Source: Dromaius novaehollandiae (taxonomy: Eukaryota; Chordata; Aves; Casuariiformes; Dromaiidae). From it: a DNA stretch of 64,000 nt. Below are positions 25,701 through 40,943 of the stretch, one piece after another. The stretch is taken from positions 134,994,721-135,058,720 of the forward strand of contig NC_088098.1 in assembly GCF_036370855.1 (NCBI RefSeq), in the 5' to 3' direction. The translations under genes were made by a program, and so were the position numbers. Positions within the stretch are counted from its first letter, which is position 1. Every line of letters begins with the position of its first letter. The notes below the pieces were generated by a model, which saw only the letters and a program-made list of their open reading frames with translations, was not told the DNA's origin and did no database searches.

Positions 25701-25720
25701 AAAAGAAAGAAAGAAAGAAA
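25701..25720. repeat. (GAAA)n short tandem repeat
   Basis: About five AAAG/GAAA units within a purine-rich stretch. Confidence 0.9.
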
Positions 25721-28046
25721 AAGCATCTAATCCTGTCTCAAGTATCTGATTAAACCAGTAAACTAAGCCACCATCCTTCCAAAGTTCAAGAATTTAAGAG
25801 ACAAAACAGCTTAAGTAGTAATAACAGAGGTACTGTCACATGCACATTAGACAAATATTCACACATGAACCAAGAGCTAATTTAATTGATGGTCTTTGAG
25901 CAGTTTTTTTCTGCCCAGTTTAGATTTATCCAGATTAGTTTATTTTCAGCATCATGTAAACTGTTCAGACACAGAATGTGTCAGTTTGAATTTGGAAAGG
26001 AAAACATTCTTTTAACATGTAAAGCCTAATTAGTTAAAATAAGTGTTGTGAGGGCTGATTTAAACTAACCTTAAACCAACCTACCTTTTTCCCCAGGAAC
26101 ATTTTTATAATATTTAAAGTTCAAGAATATTTTAAAGAAAAACTACTGCTACTAGAGGTCAAATCCATCTAGTCTGAAAATACTCTCTTTACAGTAAGAT
26201 TATGTAAACTACATTGGAAAAGCCTAGAAAACAAAACCACCACAGTGTAAGCATCAGCTGTTGGTGTGCCAGGTCATTCACAGGTGCAGAACTACAGCAC
26301 TTACTGTCCTCACTAGCAACCTACTCCTGTCAGTAGGTAGGATGCCACCACACACAGACGTGATAGCGCTGATCTCTAAACCCTTTCTCCTTACTCACAG
26401 AGCTTCAAATACTAATGAATAAAATCCCTTAAGAGACTACAGTTTTTCTTTTAGACCCAACCCAAATAAGTTATTGGGGTGATGCATATTTTTCATCTTC
26501 AAGAAAATATATATATTTTTTGAAGAGTCTTAAACCACCTCTCTTTACATACATCAATGAGAAACCACTGAGAACTAAAGAACCAAACACAGCCACATCA
26601 CTGGAGGTCCTAATGACCGTTAACTCTCACACAGAAATGAAGCCACAACCTTGGCAAGCCTTCAGGTAACACCAACCAATTAACTCTTTCGCACAGTAAA
26701 CCAAAACGACAGAAAATACTAGCACAAAGCTGTGGTGCTCTTCACCACCTTCATCACTAAACACTCAGAGTTGCAGCATCCTACACTCAGTTCTAGCATC
26801 CTGCTTCTCAAAAAGATTTGCTGATATGTGGAAAACTATCTTCAGAAACTTAGTTCAGTGGAGCCATACAATCTCAATATTCCCCCAAATAAAGTATTTT
26901 ATAAGTGAGATGTCTTCCTTGCTTATGAAACAGGGGTTTTGGGTGGTGTGGGCCTTTTTTTAATTATTAAAAGAAAAAAAAAACAGTACTGAGACACTGT
27001 TCTAAAGAAGTAGTCTTTATTCAGTCAGTTTAATATTAGCACAGCCCTTTTCAGATAATCGGTGTAAGTACCGCCTTTGTCCTACAGACGTGCTCCACAC
27101 TTTAACATGGAGAGTGCATGCACTCATCCATGTCAAGGAGGAGAGCAGACAAAATAACAGTAGTAAGATTCTGTAGCATCCTAAGAGATGCTGTACAATC
27201 TGATCATGTCACTAGGGCACAGCCAATAACAATATGCATTGTAGTAAGCTGAGTTGCTTTAAGATAGGAATGCATGTTTCCCCCATAGCAAACTAGGTCC
27301 TTTTAGGTCTTTTTCCCTTTTTTGTATATACGTGGGAACACAGCAGTGAGAGCACACCAAAGTGTCAATCTGCAAGTGATCTCTTCACTGTATGATTAAA
27401 GCAGGTATATATGCATGTAACCACGATACGGAGCTTCAACAACTAGCCTGGTCTGAAATGACTAGCAAACCAGAAGAGGAGTATTATACGTGGAAGGAGA
27501 GCATTAACATTTGTTAAAAGCTTGGCTTGCAGTGCACATACACCTACACCGAGCTTCCCTTTCAACAACTAACTTAGAGAAGTATGCTTTTTAACACTCA
27601 CAGGTTATTTGGCATCAGTGTGTAAGCCAACTACACCGAAATGTACTACCTTAATTCAAAATTATCACCTTTATACCATGTAATTTAATTCACAGTAGAA
27701 GCTCTCACCAGTTTACTAGCCAGTTTCTAAACTGCTATAACTGAATCCGTAAGTCCCAGCTTTCATATAAAAAACCCTTGATACCACATAAGTTGTCAAA
27801 CAGCAGATGCAAAGATGCAAGAAGCTCTAGATATATCAACCAAACATTAGCATCCAGAAACACACCACCTGCCTTATATATAGTTATACATAGTTGTAAG
27901 GAATTAGAGTAATAGGACAGAAAACATAAAAAGAAGCCGTTGTCTTCAGGAATGCCTGGATGACATACCAGTAACCACAACCAGCCTGAAGAAAACTTGG
28001 TTTCCACAGAAGAGCAACACAGCTTGGAAGACCAAGGTGCACCGTA

Positions 28047-28160
28047 TCAGAATCACAGAATAGTTCTGGTTGGAAGGGACCAGCTGATCTTCTCAGGTCC
28101 AAAGAAGGACTAAGATGTTCAATCAGGTTGCTCAGGACTTTGTTCAAAATCCTTGTTAGG
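28047..28160 (-). mobile_element. CR1 LINE 3' tail, minus strand
   Basis: The signature 'aatcacagaatagttctggt' followed by 'tggaagggaccagctgatct' is the reverse complement of the CR1 3' end, followed by 'caggttgctcaggactttgt' (about 28124-28143). It is about 110 bp, severely 5'-truncated as usual for CR1, and lies in intron 1 in the same orientation as CDKL5. Confidence 0.9.
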
Positions 28161-30891
28161 ATTGCAACAAGTATTTCTAATAGGACAAGTTGGCATAATG
28201 CTGCAACAGCAGAAATGCTTTGGCTGTCTTTAAAGCAAAATAATAATCCTATAGCAAGGTTAAAGTAGTAAGTCTGTAACAGGGTGGGGGGAGCAAAATG
28301 CATTAACATATTTAAGAGTGCAAGGATGAGCAGATAAATTATTCAACAGCCCCAAATGAGCTTCCGTACTGAATACTCCAGTATCCACACATTTACATTA
28401 ACAAAAACCTCATTCAGTTGCTCAAAGTTTGAATTTTTTTTTTAAACTGTTGGAATCATCTCCCAGTATCACATCAAACTATTCTTATATGCCTATGCTA
28501 ATAAAAGTAAAGTCTAAGAAATGATAAGTTTCACTCCATCTCCTCCTTCCTTCTTTTAAATGCTTCTGTAAGGACTCCCAACTTCTCTTGGGAAAAGTCT
28601 CTGAAAAAAAATCAAGTTTTCCTTCTCTGTAGTAAACTAAAAGTGAATTCCATCTATGCTCTTTGGTGTCATTCTGATTACCTAGCTTCCTTTTTGTACT
28701 CACTGAAAAGACTTCACTGTTACAATGCAAACCTTTACAAACCTGCAAATCAGGATGCGGGAAGAAAAAGGTGCTTGTCAATCCCAAACACTGCCATTTT
28801 AAAAAGCCCTGCACTGACTTGGTTTCTCCTGTTAAAATGAATTCAGTACATAGCAAATGTTACCAGAAGGAGAAAGCAGGGCCCAGACAAGTTGAATAAT
28901 CTGATATGATCAAATGATGTTAGTGGCATACCTGAGAAAATACCCCACATTGCTAGAAAGTTTTCTGCAGTATTCTCAGCTCAATCCATCTGAATAAGCA
29001 ATAATACAAATGAACTACTGGAAAATCTGCAGTCAAGGTTTTATAAAATAAACATCTCCAAGCACAAGAAAAATTATGTTTTCTATTTGTACTTTAAGAT
29101 TGTTCACTCAAAAAAGTTAAGTAAATTAAGGAAACAATACATTTGTTTGTTCGAAAGAACTTCTAAGAAGTGCGCTCCTAAAGCACTTAATCAGTAGCCA
29201 AAATAAAGACTGTGAAGAGTGAGTGAATACAGTCAACTAAATTAAATTGGTACAATAAGCAAAAGGAGTTAATAAAGTTCTTTTTCAAGAGAACAGATCA
29301 TATTTTGCAAGACATGGTATTTATTTTTAGACAGTAGTCATACAATAATACTACAGATTTTATTTTTCTTGAAAATAACACTGTTTTATACTGAGCTGCT
29401 GTGCCGATATTAATTCTGTACAGCTTAACATTGTATTTGCTATTACAAGAAGCGTATGATGGTATTTTTCAAATCATTAACAAACTGCTAGTGGAAAGAA
29501 GTATACAGCATACCAGTACAAACCTTTCGGGGGTAAGGGGGAAGTCTTAGGCAAAAAAAAAGCAATACTGAAATCAAATCAAGTAGGGGAAAAATGCTGT
29601 ATGCAAACACATACTCTATTTTTTAAGTATCTGTTATCTTTTCAATCAAATCTCATCATACATGAAACGACAGCAAAAAGCAAACAAACAAAAAAACAGC
29701 TCTGGATTGCTGTGATGACTGTCAGGCCAGTACAGTGCAGGCAAAAAGAGGCATAAAGTAAGATCTGCAACAGTTTCCATCTGGACTTTAGTATATACTT
29801 GTTTACTGCATCTTAGCAAAAGATGCTGCAAGACCTTTTGATTTCTAATATTCCTACATTTTGTGATGAAAAAGCATATGAAAGAACATATCCCTAACTG
29901 ATTACATTTTTTTAATTCTAATCTATACATATGATATCTCATTTCAAGGATATTTCAAAGTTTATTTACCAGTAATTCTCAGTTAATGTAGGTACGTCAG
30001 GTAACGCCATGCAAGTCTTCTCTGAGTAAATTTGATACAATTTATTCTCATGTCTTCACTTTGTTATGTCCCTTCCCCTTTCCCTAATGCATTTTCCAAA
30101 TAAATAGCATTAGGGCTTTATTCTACAAAAAATTCTCCACATCAAAAATAACCTACAGTATCTGTCCCTCTTAAAAACCAAAAAACTCAACACACCTAAA
30201 AGCCTTCATTCTGACTCACATAACTTACAAAAAGTTATGAAGCTGTCACATAGAAAATTTACCTTGTTATTTTGAAAAAAGCAGTGCTTGCAGGGATGAG
30301 GGAAACTGCTCAGAGAGAAGCTAGCAGAAGCTGTCTTAGCCCTCATCATGAAAAACAGTCTCTACCATGCAAGGGCCAGCATGTGTTTTAAAGTCAAACA
30401 TCCTAATGTTTTTTATAGTGTTTGAGCAGAGATTTGGGTTTTTTTCCCCTTAGATAAGGGTTAGAGAAGCCTACACTGCACATTATTAGGCTTTTTTTAA
30501 AAAAAATAATAGTCTATAGAAGGTCATAGAACTGAAAACCAAAGCTAGTAAAAATAAAAGACTATCCACAAATTTTAAGGAGACCACAGTACACTGTTTA
30601 AGGCACATATACTCAAATCAAGCTGCTATTGATCCATGTCAAATTGTCAGCAAACCCATGTACCTATAGCTGATTGTCATTCCCTGCTTCCACCAACACT
30701 ACAGCTTGGAGCTTGAACCTCTGTTCTTCTAGCTTAAGTTTTCACACTAATTCACTACTATAAAATAATCTTTTTTTTTCCCTTCAGGAAGAAAGAAATC
30801 CCAGAACATTAATTAGGCTTTCTTCTTCAAAACTTTGATACAAAAAGTATCAAATATACAGGCAGTGCCAGAAACCTAGGCACTAAGCCTA

Positions 30892-30892
<1 letters not shown>

Positions 30893-30919
<27 letters not shown>
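30893..30919. repeat. Poly(T), 27 nt
   Basis: An uninterrupted run of T, followed at about 30940-30956 by ATTT tetranucleotide repeats. In the CDKL5 sense strand it is poly(A). No SINE or LINE body was recognised next to it. Confidence 0.9.
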
Positions 30920-30923
<4 letters not shown>

Positions 30924-31888
30924 GAAGCTAGAGGGCAATTATTTATTTATTTATTGAAGTTCTGCTCTCCCTGTAGACCACCAGCACAGCAGGCTCAAGG
31001 GGACATTCAGGAATATCTTTGCCATCTGAATCCCACAGTGCTGAATTAATAGTGCTCTTTCCCACGATGGCTCTCCAACAAACAGTCCAAAGCTTTTACA
31101 GAATTTTGCCACTATTTTCTCTTGACAGATTACAATCCTACCCCCTGTGTCACTAAAGGCAATTCACAGATCAAGATACCTAGAGAACAGGGATTCTCGC
31201 ATGCATGCTGGGTTAATATTTAACATTTCAACACCATGAATTCATTTGTCAAGACTGTCTTGTAACTCTGTATCTAATGAAAGCCACTCATGCTACTAAT
31301 CTGTTAGTATTACAGCAAATTACGATGCCGGGAAAAAATCATATTTCTTAGCTGAAAAAAAGACTTTTGGAAGTTTTGTGTTTCAATGCAATATTGATTA
31401 GATTTAAAATTTTTGAGAAAGTCCTAAGTATTTTTTAAAAGCAATAAATACACTTAGTTTTAACAACCAGAAACTTTTTTGCCATGTTACATGGCAATCT
31501 GGGTATATCATTACCCCATACTGTTTAATTAAATGCCCACAGATACTAAATATAGATCAAGTTATAGTGATGAAGGAACTAGAGCAAATAGAGAAACCAT
31601 AATGATTAATCTACATCCCCAGAAATCTGTACAAGAATACATGTTTACAAGGTGACTATTGTGAAGATGCAGTATCCACCCCTTCTCCTACAGTAACAGG
31701 TCACATCACTTGAGTACATGAGGTTTTACATAGTTATGTTAAAATAAACATTTAAGACTTGTCTCAGGATATTAAAGCGTTGTGAATCACTAACAGAAAA
31801 CACATACACTATCTTTTCTTAAAAAAAAAAAACCTACAGCATTCAAAAAAGTAGAAGTCTACCTTTTCTGCATCCATGATGAGTTAAA

Positions 31889-31892
31889 AAAA

Positions 31893-31931
<39 letters not shown>

Positions 31932-31980
31932 AACACACACACACAAACACACACACACAAACACACACACACAAACACAC
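31889..31980. repeat. (AC)n tract with a 14-bp higher-order period
   Basis: After an initial pure AC run (31893-31917), the tract repeats AAACACACACACAC about five times, a 14-bp period, up to 31980. The VCVCV-type open frame across it is an artefact of the repeat. Confidence 0.93.
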
Positions 31981-34900
31981 CCTATTTTGGGACCCCCACA
32001 CAGACTTAAATAAAAATATACCACAAACACACACGCCATTAAAGAAGATCCATTCTTCTGTAGAGGTAATCTGCAAAATCATCTAAGAAAATGAGATTAT
32101 CTTTTCCTATTCCACTAATCAACCATCTCCTCTAAAAAACAAAGATAGTCAGCACAAATAAACTAGTCACACAGCCAGAAAGTTTCCAGAATTAAATTCA
32201 AGAAGTCTACCATATCACAAACAAATAAACAAACTCCATTGTTTCAAATGGAATGTATTGAAACTTCATAAAACAAATGTTAAAAAAAAAAAAATTCTTT
32301 GCGTCAGTCTTCCCTGGGTTCCCATCTTGATAGCTTGAACAGGTTTTTCCAAGGATGTTGAACATTCATGGCTGCAACTGATTTCAGTAAGAGCTGCGCT
32401 ATGAAAAACTAAGACATCTGTGTTAAGGTACCCAACACTAATAGATATTTTCACCTTAACAGCTTTTGTGCCCCTACTCTTGTCTGGTAAAACGAGAGCA
32501 CCAGCTCCTTCCAAGTATAATACAAAATCAGACAATTGTGCCAATGGCTCAGACTATCTAGTGATCAAAATACTCAGGGCCCATGAGAAAGTGAACACTT
32601 TGCTTTCCTATCAGTGTTGGTATACCATAAACACCCAAGCTGAACAAGAATTAAAAGTGTTAGACATTGTGTAGAGTGAACGAAGCAGAAAATTTGCAGG
32701 AAAACAGGATGTGATCACACCATTACTGAAAAGCAAGCATACAAAACAACAAGTTAAGAAATCACAGGTGCTTTATTTTTGTCATTTCTTAACTGAGTAC
32801 GTGATTTGCCACTCTGATAATGTTTGCAACAATTTGTGTGTAGGTACACACATGCATATCTCTGTTGGTTCTCCAGACTCTGTGCACAATCCAAAGAGCA
32901 GATTAAAACCATTTTGTGTGATGCCTATAGGTAGTTCAACAGCTAACCAAAACCTCTTACTGTGCTAGACATATCTTTGCAATTCAAGCAAGCATTTTTT
33001 CTCCACTGAAAAGTGAGTTTACACAACTAACAGCACTAGAATGGGATGAGAGACATACTTTATCACTAGGCTTCACAGCAGACAGAGAGACTCCGAACAG
33101 ACTGCCTTCTGAAGTCTGTCATTTCAACCAGTTTAGATTACCACCTCTTTCTACCAGCTTTGTTCTCTTCTACCCTGTCTTCAATATTCTGTCTCCACTT
33201 TGTCCTCATATATCATCATCTCCTTCCCTTCCTCACACAGTCATCCCATGCCTTGAGCCCTGTCTCTGTATCAAGTCGATCCATTTTCTACTCTCCTCAG
33301 GATTTTCATCTTTGGATTCAATAACTGCTAAATTTCAAGCAGGAACAAGCATGTCCCAACTTTTTTTTTTTTTGAAAAGCATGTGAAACTTGGCCAAGTC
33401 TTGCTATATTTGTGAGAACTTGACCAAATGTATAACCATGAGAAGGTGAAAAGGTGCCCTTTCTGTTCCTTACTAGATTATCATAAAAGCATTCAAGCTG
33501 TTTAAGAGAAACATTTTAATTTTTTCTTCTGAAGTAGCCTCTTTCTCAACAATTAACCATTTCAGCTTGAAATAAGAAAATAATAATAAAAAAAACCCAC
33601 ACACAACACAGAACCAAACCATACGCAAACCCACAACATAATCAGGCTGAGGCAGCCATCCAGTACAGGGAGGGTGGAAAAATAAGTCAGCCTAAACACA
33701 TTTGGCAAAAGTTATAAGCAATTTAAAAGCTGGTTCTTAAAAAGGGGAAGCTTTGGGGAACCTTAATTATAGACAACAGTTCCAGACCTGTCTACACACA
33801 CACACACACAAAAAAAACCCCACGCAACAAAAAATAACCACCTAGCAAAACTAAAAGTTTCAGTTTCTTCTTTTTGTATGTTTGGCAAAGAAGCATCAAT
33901 GTTTTGTTAATAAGTCTAGAAAACCCCTACATATCAATATCCATTCTAAACTAAATGATCTCACGCTTTATCTCCAAACCTGTATATATCACAGGAAATG
34001 AACGGTGTTATAGTATCCCATTATCAAGTTTACAAACTTTACATAACCATGATATTGATGAAGGCTTTTTTCCATTTAGAGCAGAGATCTGGGACAAATG
34101 AGAATTCAATGTAAAGAGATGGATTCACTATAATGTATGATTTGGTACTTGCGGTTTCCTCGTTCTTAAAGTCTCAGATAAAACTGACACTAAAGGATAA
34201 ACAAGAGACTCTTTTAAATGTATATGCTTTGATCATTAAAATGAAAGAGCTCTGAAAATAAGCCTAAGGTTTACAAGCCATAAACATAGCAGCCAGTGAG
34301 CTCATTTAACAACCCCCCTGCCAAAAAACCCTAAAGCCCGTATCAATTACCAATTGCATTTCTGTTCCTGCCGAATACTGCTTCTTCAGAAGTATCAGTT
34401 AGCAAAATGAAACAACACAGGGGTCAAATCAAGAGAGCAGTTCATGCAACAGCATGGATACACTAGATGCCTGCTAGACCTAATAAAGGAGAAACACTTG
34501 GAATCAAGAGAAGATGAGTTACTTCCAGTGGAACAGAAAAGATGACTGAAATCAAGGAGGACAGTAATGAAAGAAGAGCTCAATACAACAGAAAAAGGAG
34601 GGAGATAAGAAGGGCTTATGTATGCACATACTATGGCTGAAAAAGTAAAGACAATTATCTAAGGAAAGTGTTTCAAGTCACACATATGGGGTGGGGGAAA
34701 CCACTCCCTTCTGAAGTACTGCAGTTCATTACATACTACATGGGTATAATTTCTTTACCACAAAACTTAGATCAGAAAACTGATACAGACTTAAAACAGA
34801 TGTGAATGTAATTGAAGTTGAACACTGCCATTTGCTTACTCAGTAGGACATTTTCAGGATTACCTGAGGGAAGCAGGAGTTTCATTAGTGAGAGCTTGCA

Positions 34901-37276
34901 TTTTCAAACTAGAATGATAACTGGTATAAAAAGACAAAACAAGAAACACCCTCAAACCCTCACCTTTTATAACAATTTTATCACAGCTTCTTGTTACTCA
35001 GGCTTTCTAAAAGGTTCAGCGTGAATGGGTTTTTCCATCACAATGAGAGTAATAAAACTCCGCAGCCCAAGAAGAAATATTTTAAGGGTCCTTTCTTGCT
35101 TCGTACTAAATGGAGACTCAGCATACTCTGACCAGAGCCCTTGAAACTTATTTCTGAGTGATGCTATGTTGTCAGTTTGTTGCCATGAAAAGCATTAACA
35201 AATTTTGCTTCTTGAATTAATGTTATAGATATATAAATCAAATTCACAATATTAATCTGCCAGGAAAATGTGGTTCAGTGTTCATTTACCATACTTATTT
35301 CTATTAAGGCTTAACAATTACAGTCACTGTATTTACATGGTCAGTAGGGACCACATAGCAATATTGTCACAATAAGTTAACAAATTACAAGGAAAGGTTT
35401 AATTAAGGCAATAGGTTTTGCTAATAGAATTTAGAATTTCTCCTTGTAATTATAAAATCTAAAGTTATCAGATTCAATTTTGGAGCTACCTTTGTATTCT
35501 CGTGAAGGAGGGAAATGTTACACAACCCGTGAAAGAATGATATCTGGAACCAACATTCTCAGCAGCTAAATACAGTTTTCTTCCTATTGCTCAGGAGACT
35601 GGTTTTGCAGCTGAGTTAAACAAATTAGACGTCTTGGAGAAAAGGGAAAGGCAATTGATGACATACACCGGCTAGTTACAAGCAACATTGTTTTACCCTA
35701 ACATGAATTTCAGCAAAATCCTGAGCTCCATCTGTATGTCAAGCTGTATTGCAAGTCATATCTATCAGTTTTTATCTCCTTTGCCCCTACTATCTGATAG
35801 GTAAATAAGTTTACATCAGAGCTTACAAGAAGTACATGAATCCTGCATTCCATCCAGTAAATTTAACAGACTCTAAAGCATCCATGAATTTCTGCAATGT
35901 GACCACAAAAAAATTCAGGGATCCCAATAACCATCTGTCTTCTTCAAAGTAACTACAAGTGATCCTACCCTGGCATGACAGGGACTTTAGAACTTTAGTC
36001 TTTTAGAATAGCCAAACACTTCCAAAAATGTTTCAGAGGACCTTCTTGATTTCAGTATGGTACACCTATTCATAGGACAAATATAAACTCAGATTTAGCT
36101 TATTATACCTTTTAACAATGATTTTGTTTCATATATGCCTTTAGTACAGGTGCTGAGCTTGTATACACAGAGCAGTAACAACAGAATTTATCATACAACA
36201 CTGTTGCACACTACGCAGTTTACAACAGTTGTATCCCCACAACAACTTCTAACATAGCTTCACTTAAGCCCAAATCATTGCTTCTATATTGTAGGGACTT
36301 TCTTGTATCAAATGGCCTTCCTTATGATCTAGTTTCATACATCTTTGATGCGTGCTTTACAGATTACACAGCAGAACCCAGTAAGAATAGGTAGATATTT
36401 AACAGATTGATAAAGCAATGTTGTGACTAGAGTACTAGGAATTACCTGTTTCTGGATCAACAGCAACAACTGATAAATGGAATATTGTTTTATCTATAGC
36501 ATAACATAGTAGCCATTGCAAATACATGGCAGTTTGGGGAGACAAACACAATGCTTTCAATCAGCCTCAGCAGTAACAAACAAATTGCAACAGTAACATC
36601 AAAACTTTTGTAGCAATAGTAGGAGATCATCTTTTTTTAGAAAAAAGTTAAATTGTGCATAGAAGGTCTCATATTACATGCATGCTACTTGGTTTGTGTG
36701 CATTTGGGAGGGACAGCAGAGTTCAGAGAAGGCTGACTAGTAAAAAAAGGATTTTCTTAAAAACCTCAGAATTTCAGCAATGGCTGGAAAGTCTTGCGAT
36801 AAAAGGCATGATATCCACAGAAGGCTTCCAAGGTTACTCGAACATGCACTGCCACTGCCTACAGACTGAGGATACTCCATAACCTCAAATGCTTGCAAAC
36901 ATCCCTTTGCCAGTTCTACACTGGCAGAATGACACTTGAGCTACTGTGTTCTGCCACTTGCAGTTAAATGTTAAAAATCAGGAAAATGTTATTGGTAAGA
37001 CCTGAAAAATCCTGACAGCTTCCGCTTAATGGGGGTTCCCAAATTACCCTTTTCTCCTAAGTCCATAAATTGAAAAAAACCCTATTTCTTCACTGTGCTC
37101 TACAACCTACCTGATCACCATGGCAATCTTGCCAAAAATAACATTGCTTATTCATTACTATAATCTTCAGCAACTCACACCTCTGACTTCAATGCAGAAA
37201 AGCATGCTGTCACCAGATAATCAATTTGCTCGCATCGTCATGATCACAGCACTAAGACTGTGATGCTCTTCTTGTC

Positions 37277-37296
37277 TTTTTTTTTTTTTTTTTTTT
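37277..37296. repeat. Poly(T), 20 nt
   Basis: A homopolymer run in intron 1 with no recognisable retroposon attached. Confidence 0.9.
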
Positions 37297-40200
37297 AATT
37301 CAAAAGCTTAATCTATGGAAACAGATAAACAGAGTTTATCAATGAATTACAGAGGAACTGCTGAGACATAATTAACCAGCTGCAGGTTGAGCACGTATTT
37401 CAGAGACTGAAAAGATTATGGTAGGGTCTTGTCACCAGATTATAAACTGCTGAGCAACACTTTTTGTAACTGCATAAGCAACATCTGTGAACATCACTGA
37501 TGGCTGAGAGAAAAAAAATGCTTGAAGACATTCTCCTTATTCATAGCACTGAGAATACAGACAAAATTGAGCAGGGTTCATCTTACAAGTTGAAGATCAG
37601 AAACTTTTTTTTCTTTAAATTTGAAAACCAAATGAAAGATAGCAACCAGTTCATTGACATATAGATACGGGGATCTTTTCAAGGTCATTTGAAGAGAGTT
37701 ACAGGATTATATTAAATATTCACATATTACCTCATAAATATGGCTAAATGAATCTTGTATTTTCACCTTTGAAAATATCTCGTCTTAGTAAAGATCCGTG
37801 AGCACAACGATGAGAAAACATTTTGTTGCTCTAAGTTGCTCTAAAATGATTTGCAGAAGTGAAGCTTTTAAATTAAAACCCAAGAGGCAGCTACATTTTT
37901 TACCACACACACTGCAACTGCACATGTCCTCAGCTTGACAAATAACAGTTGAGGTCATGCAACAAGTTTTTTGCCGTACCGTTCTCTTGGTATTTGAGGA
38001 ACACTAGCCTTCAGTTCAGTTTTATCAGTCAATAGGTGTCACTATTCTCCATACCCTATATTAGGGTGCCAAGGAATTTGGTGAGGTGACTTTTCTGCTT
38101 TCATTTATGGAGTTCTCCTAAGACTACAGAGCATGAAGTGTCTGAGGGCATTACACACACACACACGAAAAGTCATTTATCAAATCTGACAGGAGGAAGA
38201 ATTTCTGAGCAAAACTCTTGTGTGTTCATGTTATTCCTTTCTTTTTCTATAGCATCCTGGTCCCTAGTTAACACCCATGTTTTAATTCCCCATACTTCTC
38301 AGCCCTACAAAACACCTCTGCTGCTGCCCACACTTCTCAGGCAGCTAGCTACTCTTCAAAAATTGTTTCTGTTAACCCTTGTCTCTTCAGATATGCCTAA
38401 GACAGTTGAGTACTGTTAATCTTGGCTCAGATGCCTATTCTGCAATGTGAATTGTTTTCTGTCTTTCAATGCAAAGTAGTCTCCTGAATTTTCAGATAAC
38501 ATCTTTATAGCCTATTAAAAAAAAAAGCTAGCTTTGCATCTTGATTCCGTATTTCTTCTACATTAAAGAAACTAATTATGTTATGTAGTAGAGGGCAGTC
38601 AATATTGCTCTGCATACCACAACAGAAAGAGCTACTTTGGCAGACAGAATTCCACAGATGTCTGAGAGTTCCAGGGACGGAACAGCATTGTAGTTTTTGT
38701 TTTGAAAGGAAGCTTCAAATATCCATAGCCAAAATGCAAAGAAAACTAAAGCAATAGATTATTCACTTGAAGATTCCCAGCAGAGACCCACAGAAATGGA
38801 ACGATTTCACTGGGCTAACTTTCTATACCTGAAGCAGCAACAGGAACTGTACCATCTACTTTCAGAGACATAAAATAGAACAGAGATACAAGATGAACTT
38901 TGACATTGCTTGAAGATGCCGCACACAGCCGAAATGACTGTTCAGGCCATTCTGGGTTACCAATGTTTGCCTCACCAGTGAATTATCCCCTCTTTGCAGG
39001 GGAGTTATGTCCAAATGTCAACAAAAAGGTTAGAATCCCAAAGAAACTAACAAAGGGTTATGGGGTTTTGATCTACTACAATGGCTGGCATGAAATGCAG
39101 AAGAATTAAAGCACTCCAGTTCTACCATGTTTTCAGATTGCTTTCATTGAATATTACAAGCCATGTTAAGTGATCATCTGTCTGAATGAACACAGAAAAC
39201 TCTGAAACTTGAGAAGTTTGTAAGTTTCAGCTATAGTCACAGTTTACCTGTGTTCCTATGACTACACCTAGTCATGAGTGATTATTCTCATTTTATTATG
39301 GTCAGTGCCATAAGGTGCAGCAGCTCAGCTATACCCATTAATTAGAACTTTCATGCCAAAAAGAGAGCTGAACAAGGGGGATTGGAAGGGAAGACAGGCT
39401 ACCACTTTAATCTATCAAACTTTAAGAGGAGGGGTAGGGAGAACAGAGAAGGGGAGAAAAGAAATTTTCCAGAAGACAAAACAAACAAAAGATGGTCAGA
39501 AATCATAACTACTTGTTAAAACCTTTAGGAGTCCTGGGGAAGGGAGGAGAAAAATACCTCTTTACATGTTTATTTCAAATATTGCCAAACTTATTGTTTA
39601 ACTGGAATCATTCAGTATATGTTCTACTGTGGGTTTTAAAATCTGAACAAGTGTCTCTTATGAATAGACTGTTAAAGACATCAGCTTCACTAATATCATC
39701 GCATATGGGCAAACTGTACACTTTCATATCTTCCACAGTCACAGCAGAACTTCACTTTTTTAGTATGAAGCATGACATATTTGTGACTAATGCTGGATTT
39801 TTGACTATATGGTTTAACGGAAAATAGGAGATCATACGGATGTTCCCCCCTGCTATGAATGCCTTCCCTCCCTATTCATTGGTTTTTGATACAACGGAAG
39901 TGGATGCCAAACCTTTAACATAACTTAGGCTGCTTTTGAAGTATATAGTAGGCAAAAGACTGATCCAGGATAGGGAAATGACTCCATACTTTCCTTAAAA
40001 AAAAAGAAAGAAAAGAATAGTTTTATCAATTGCAACTAGGCAATCCCAACAGGTACACTCGAACAGAACTAGAGACAAAGCTTTTGCATACTCAGATTAA
40101 TAGACAAATCCAAAATGTAACATACTACTGAATGCTCAGGGTTAAAGTACTTCAACATACACAAAATGCAACACAAATACTTCATTTCTTAGCTGTAAAG

Positions 40201-40915
40201 ACAATCTTCAAAAAAATTTAATATGAAGAAGGGGGGGGGGAAAACCCTCAAAAGATCTGTTACATTAATTTTGTCATTTCAGCAATCAGTAATCCACTTC
40301 TGGTCCCCCATCCACAAAATCAGTACTCTCCAAGTGCAAAACTACAGGTAGCAGTATGAGGATGACAAACTGGGGTGGGGCATGCAGAACAGAGCTGCAG
40401 TGGGTGACAGCACTCAGGGGATAACTAGAGAAGGGAAAACAGGAACACAGAAGCACTTCCCAGCTCCTTTGTCCACTTACTTATCCCAACTGCAGAGCAG
40501 AAGGGAATCTACATACCACTGGCTCCACTCCCTCTCTGCTCCCAGAAAAAAGCCAAACCCACTTATATTCAGTGTATATATGGAAAGCAGTACAAGCTGG
40601 CTGAACTGGAGATCTAGCCAATTAGGAGATGAGGACCTGACAAACTTGAGTTATAGCCTCAGTTTCTAATACAACCTGGATTAAAATCCAACATGGCTGT
40701 CCTTGTTTCCTGACATATTGAAGGATTTTATTCAATATTGAAAGATTTAGTAGATGAGGACAAGCTTATTAACCTACAATCAATACAAAATTCCGTATTA
40801 ATAAATTTCACAATAGTACAGCAACATTCTGGAATACTGACACTTTCCTTCAGTTACATAAGTTACCTGACTCTGCTGTTATTTTTGACAATCAAACATC
40901 TGCAATTCATTTAAC

Positions 40916-40943
40916 CTATCTCTCTCATAGTAGAGAGAGATAG
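40916..40943. repeat. Short inverted repeat, 10-bp arms
   Basis: CTATCTCTCT at 40916-40925 pairs with AGAGAGATAG at 40934-40943 across an 8-nt spacer, a possible hairpin in intron 1. Confidence 0.75.

Noticed and set aside
27884..28309. 141-codon minus-strand frame
   Set aside because: It runs through the CR1 tail at 28047-28160 and matches no protein; chance.
28485..28856. 123-codon minus-strand frame with a basic, Trp-containing C-terminal half
   Set aside because: It looks slightly protein-like but has no recognised motif, no supporting splice sites and no partner frame nearby.
31843..32082. Frame rich in Val-Cys repeats
   Set aside because: Translation of the AC repeat, not a protein.
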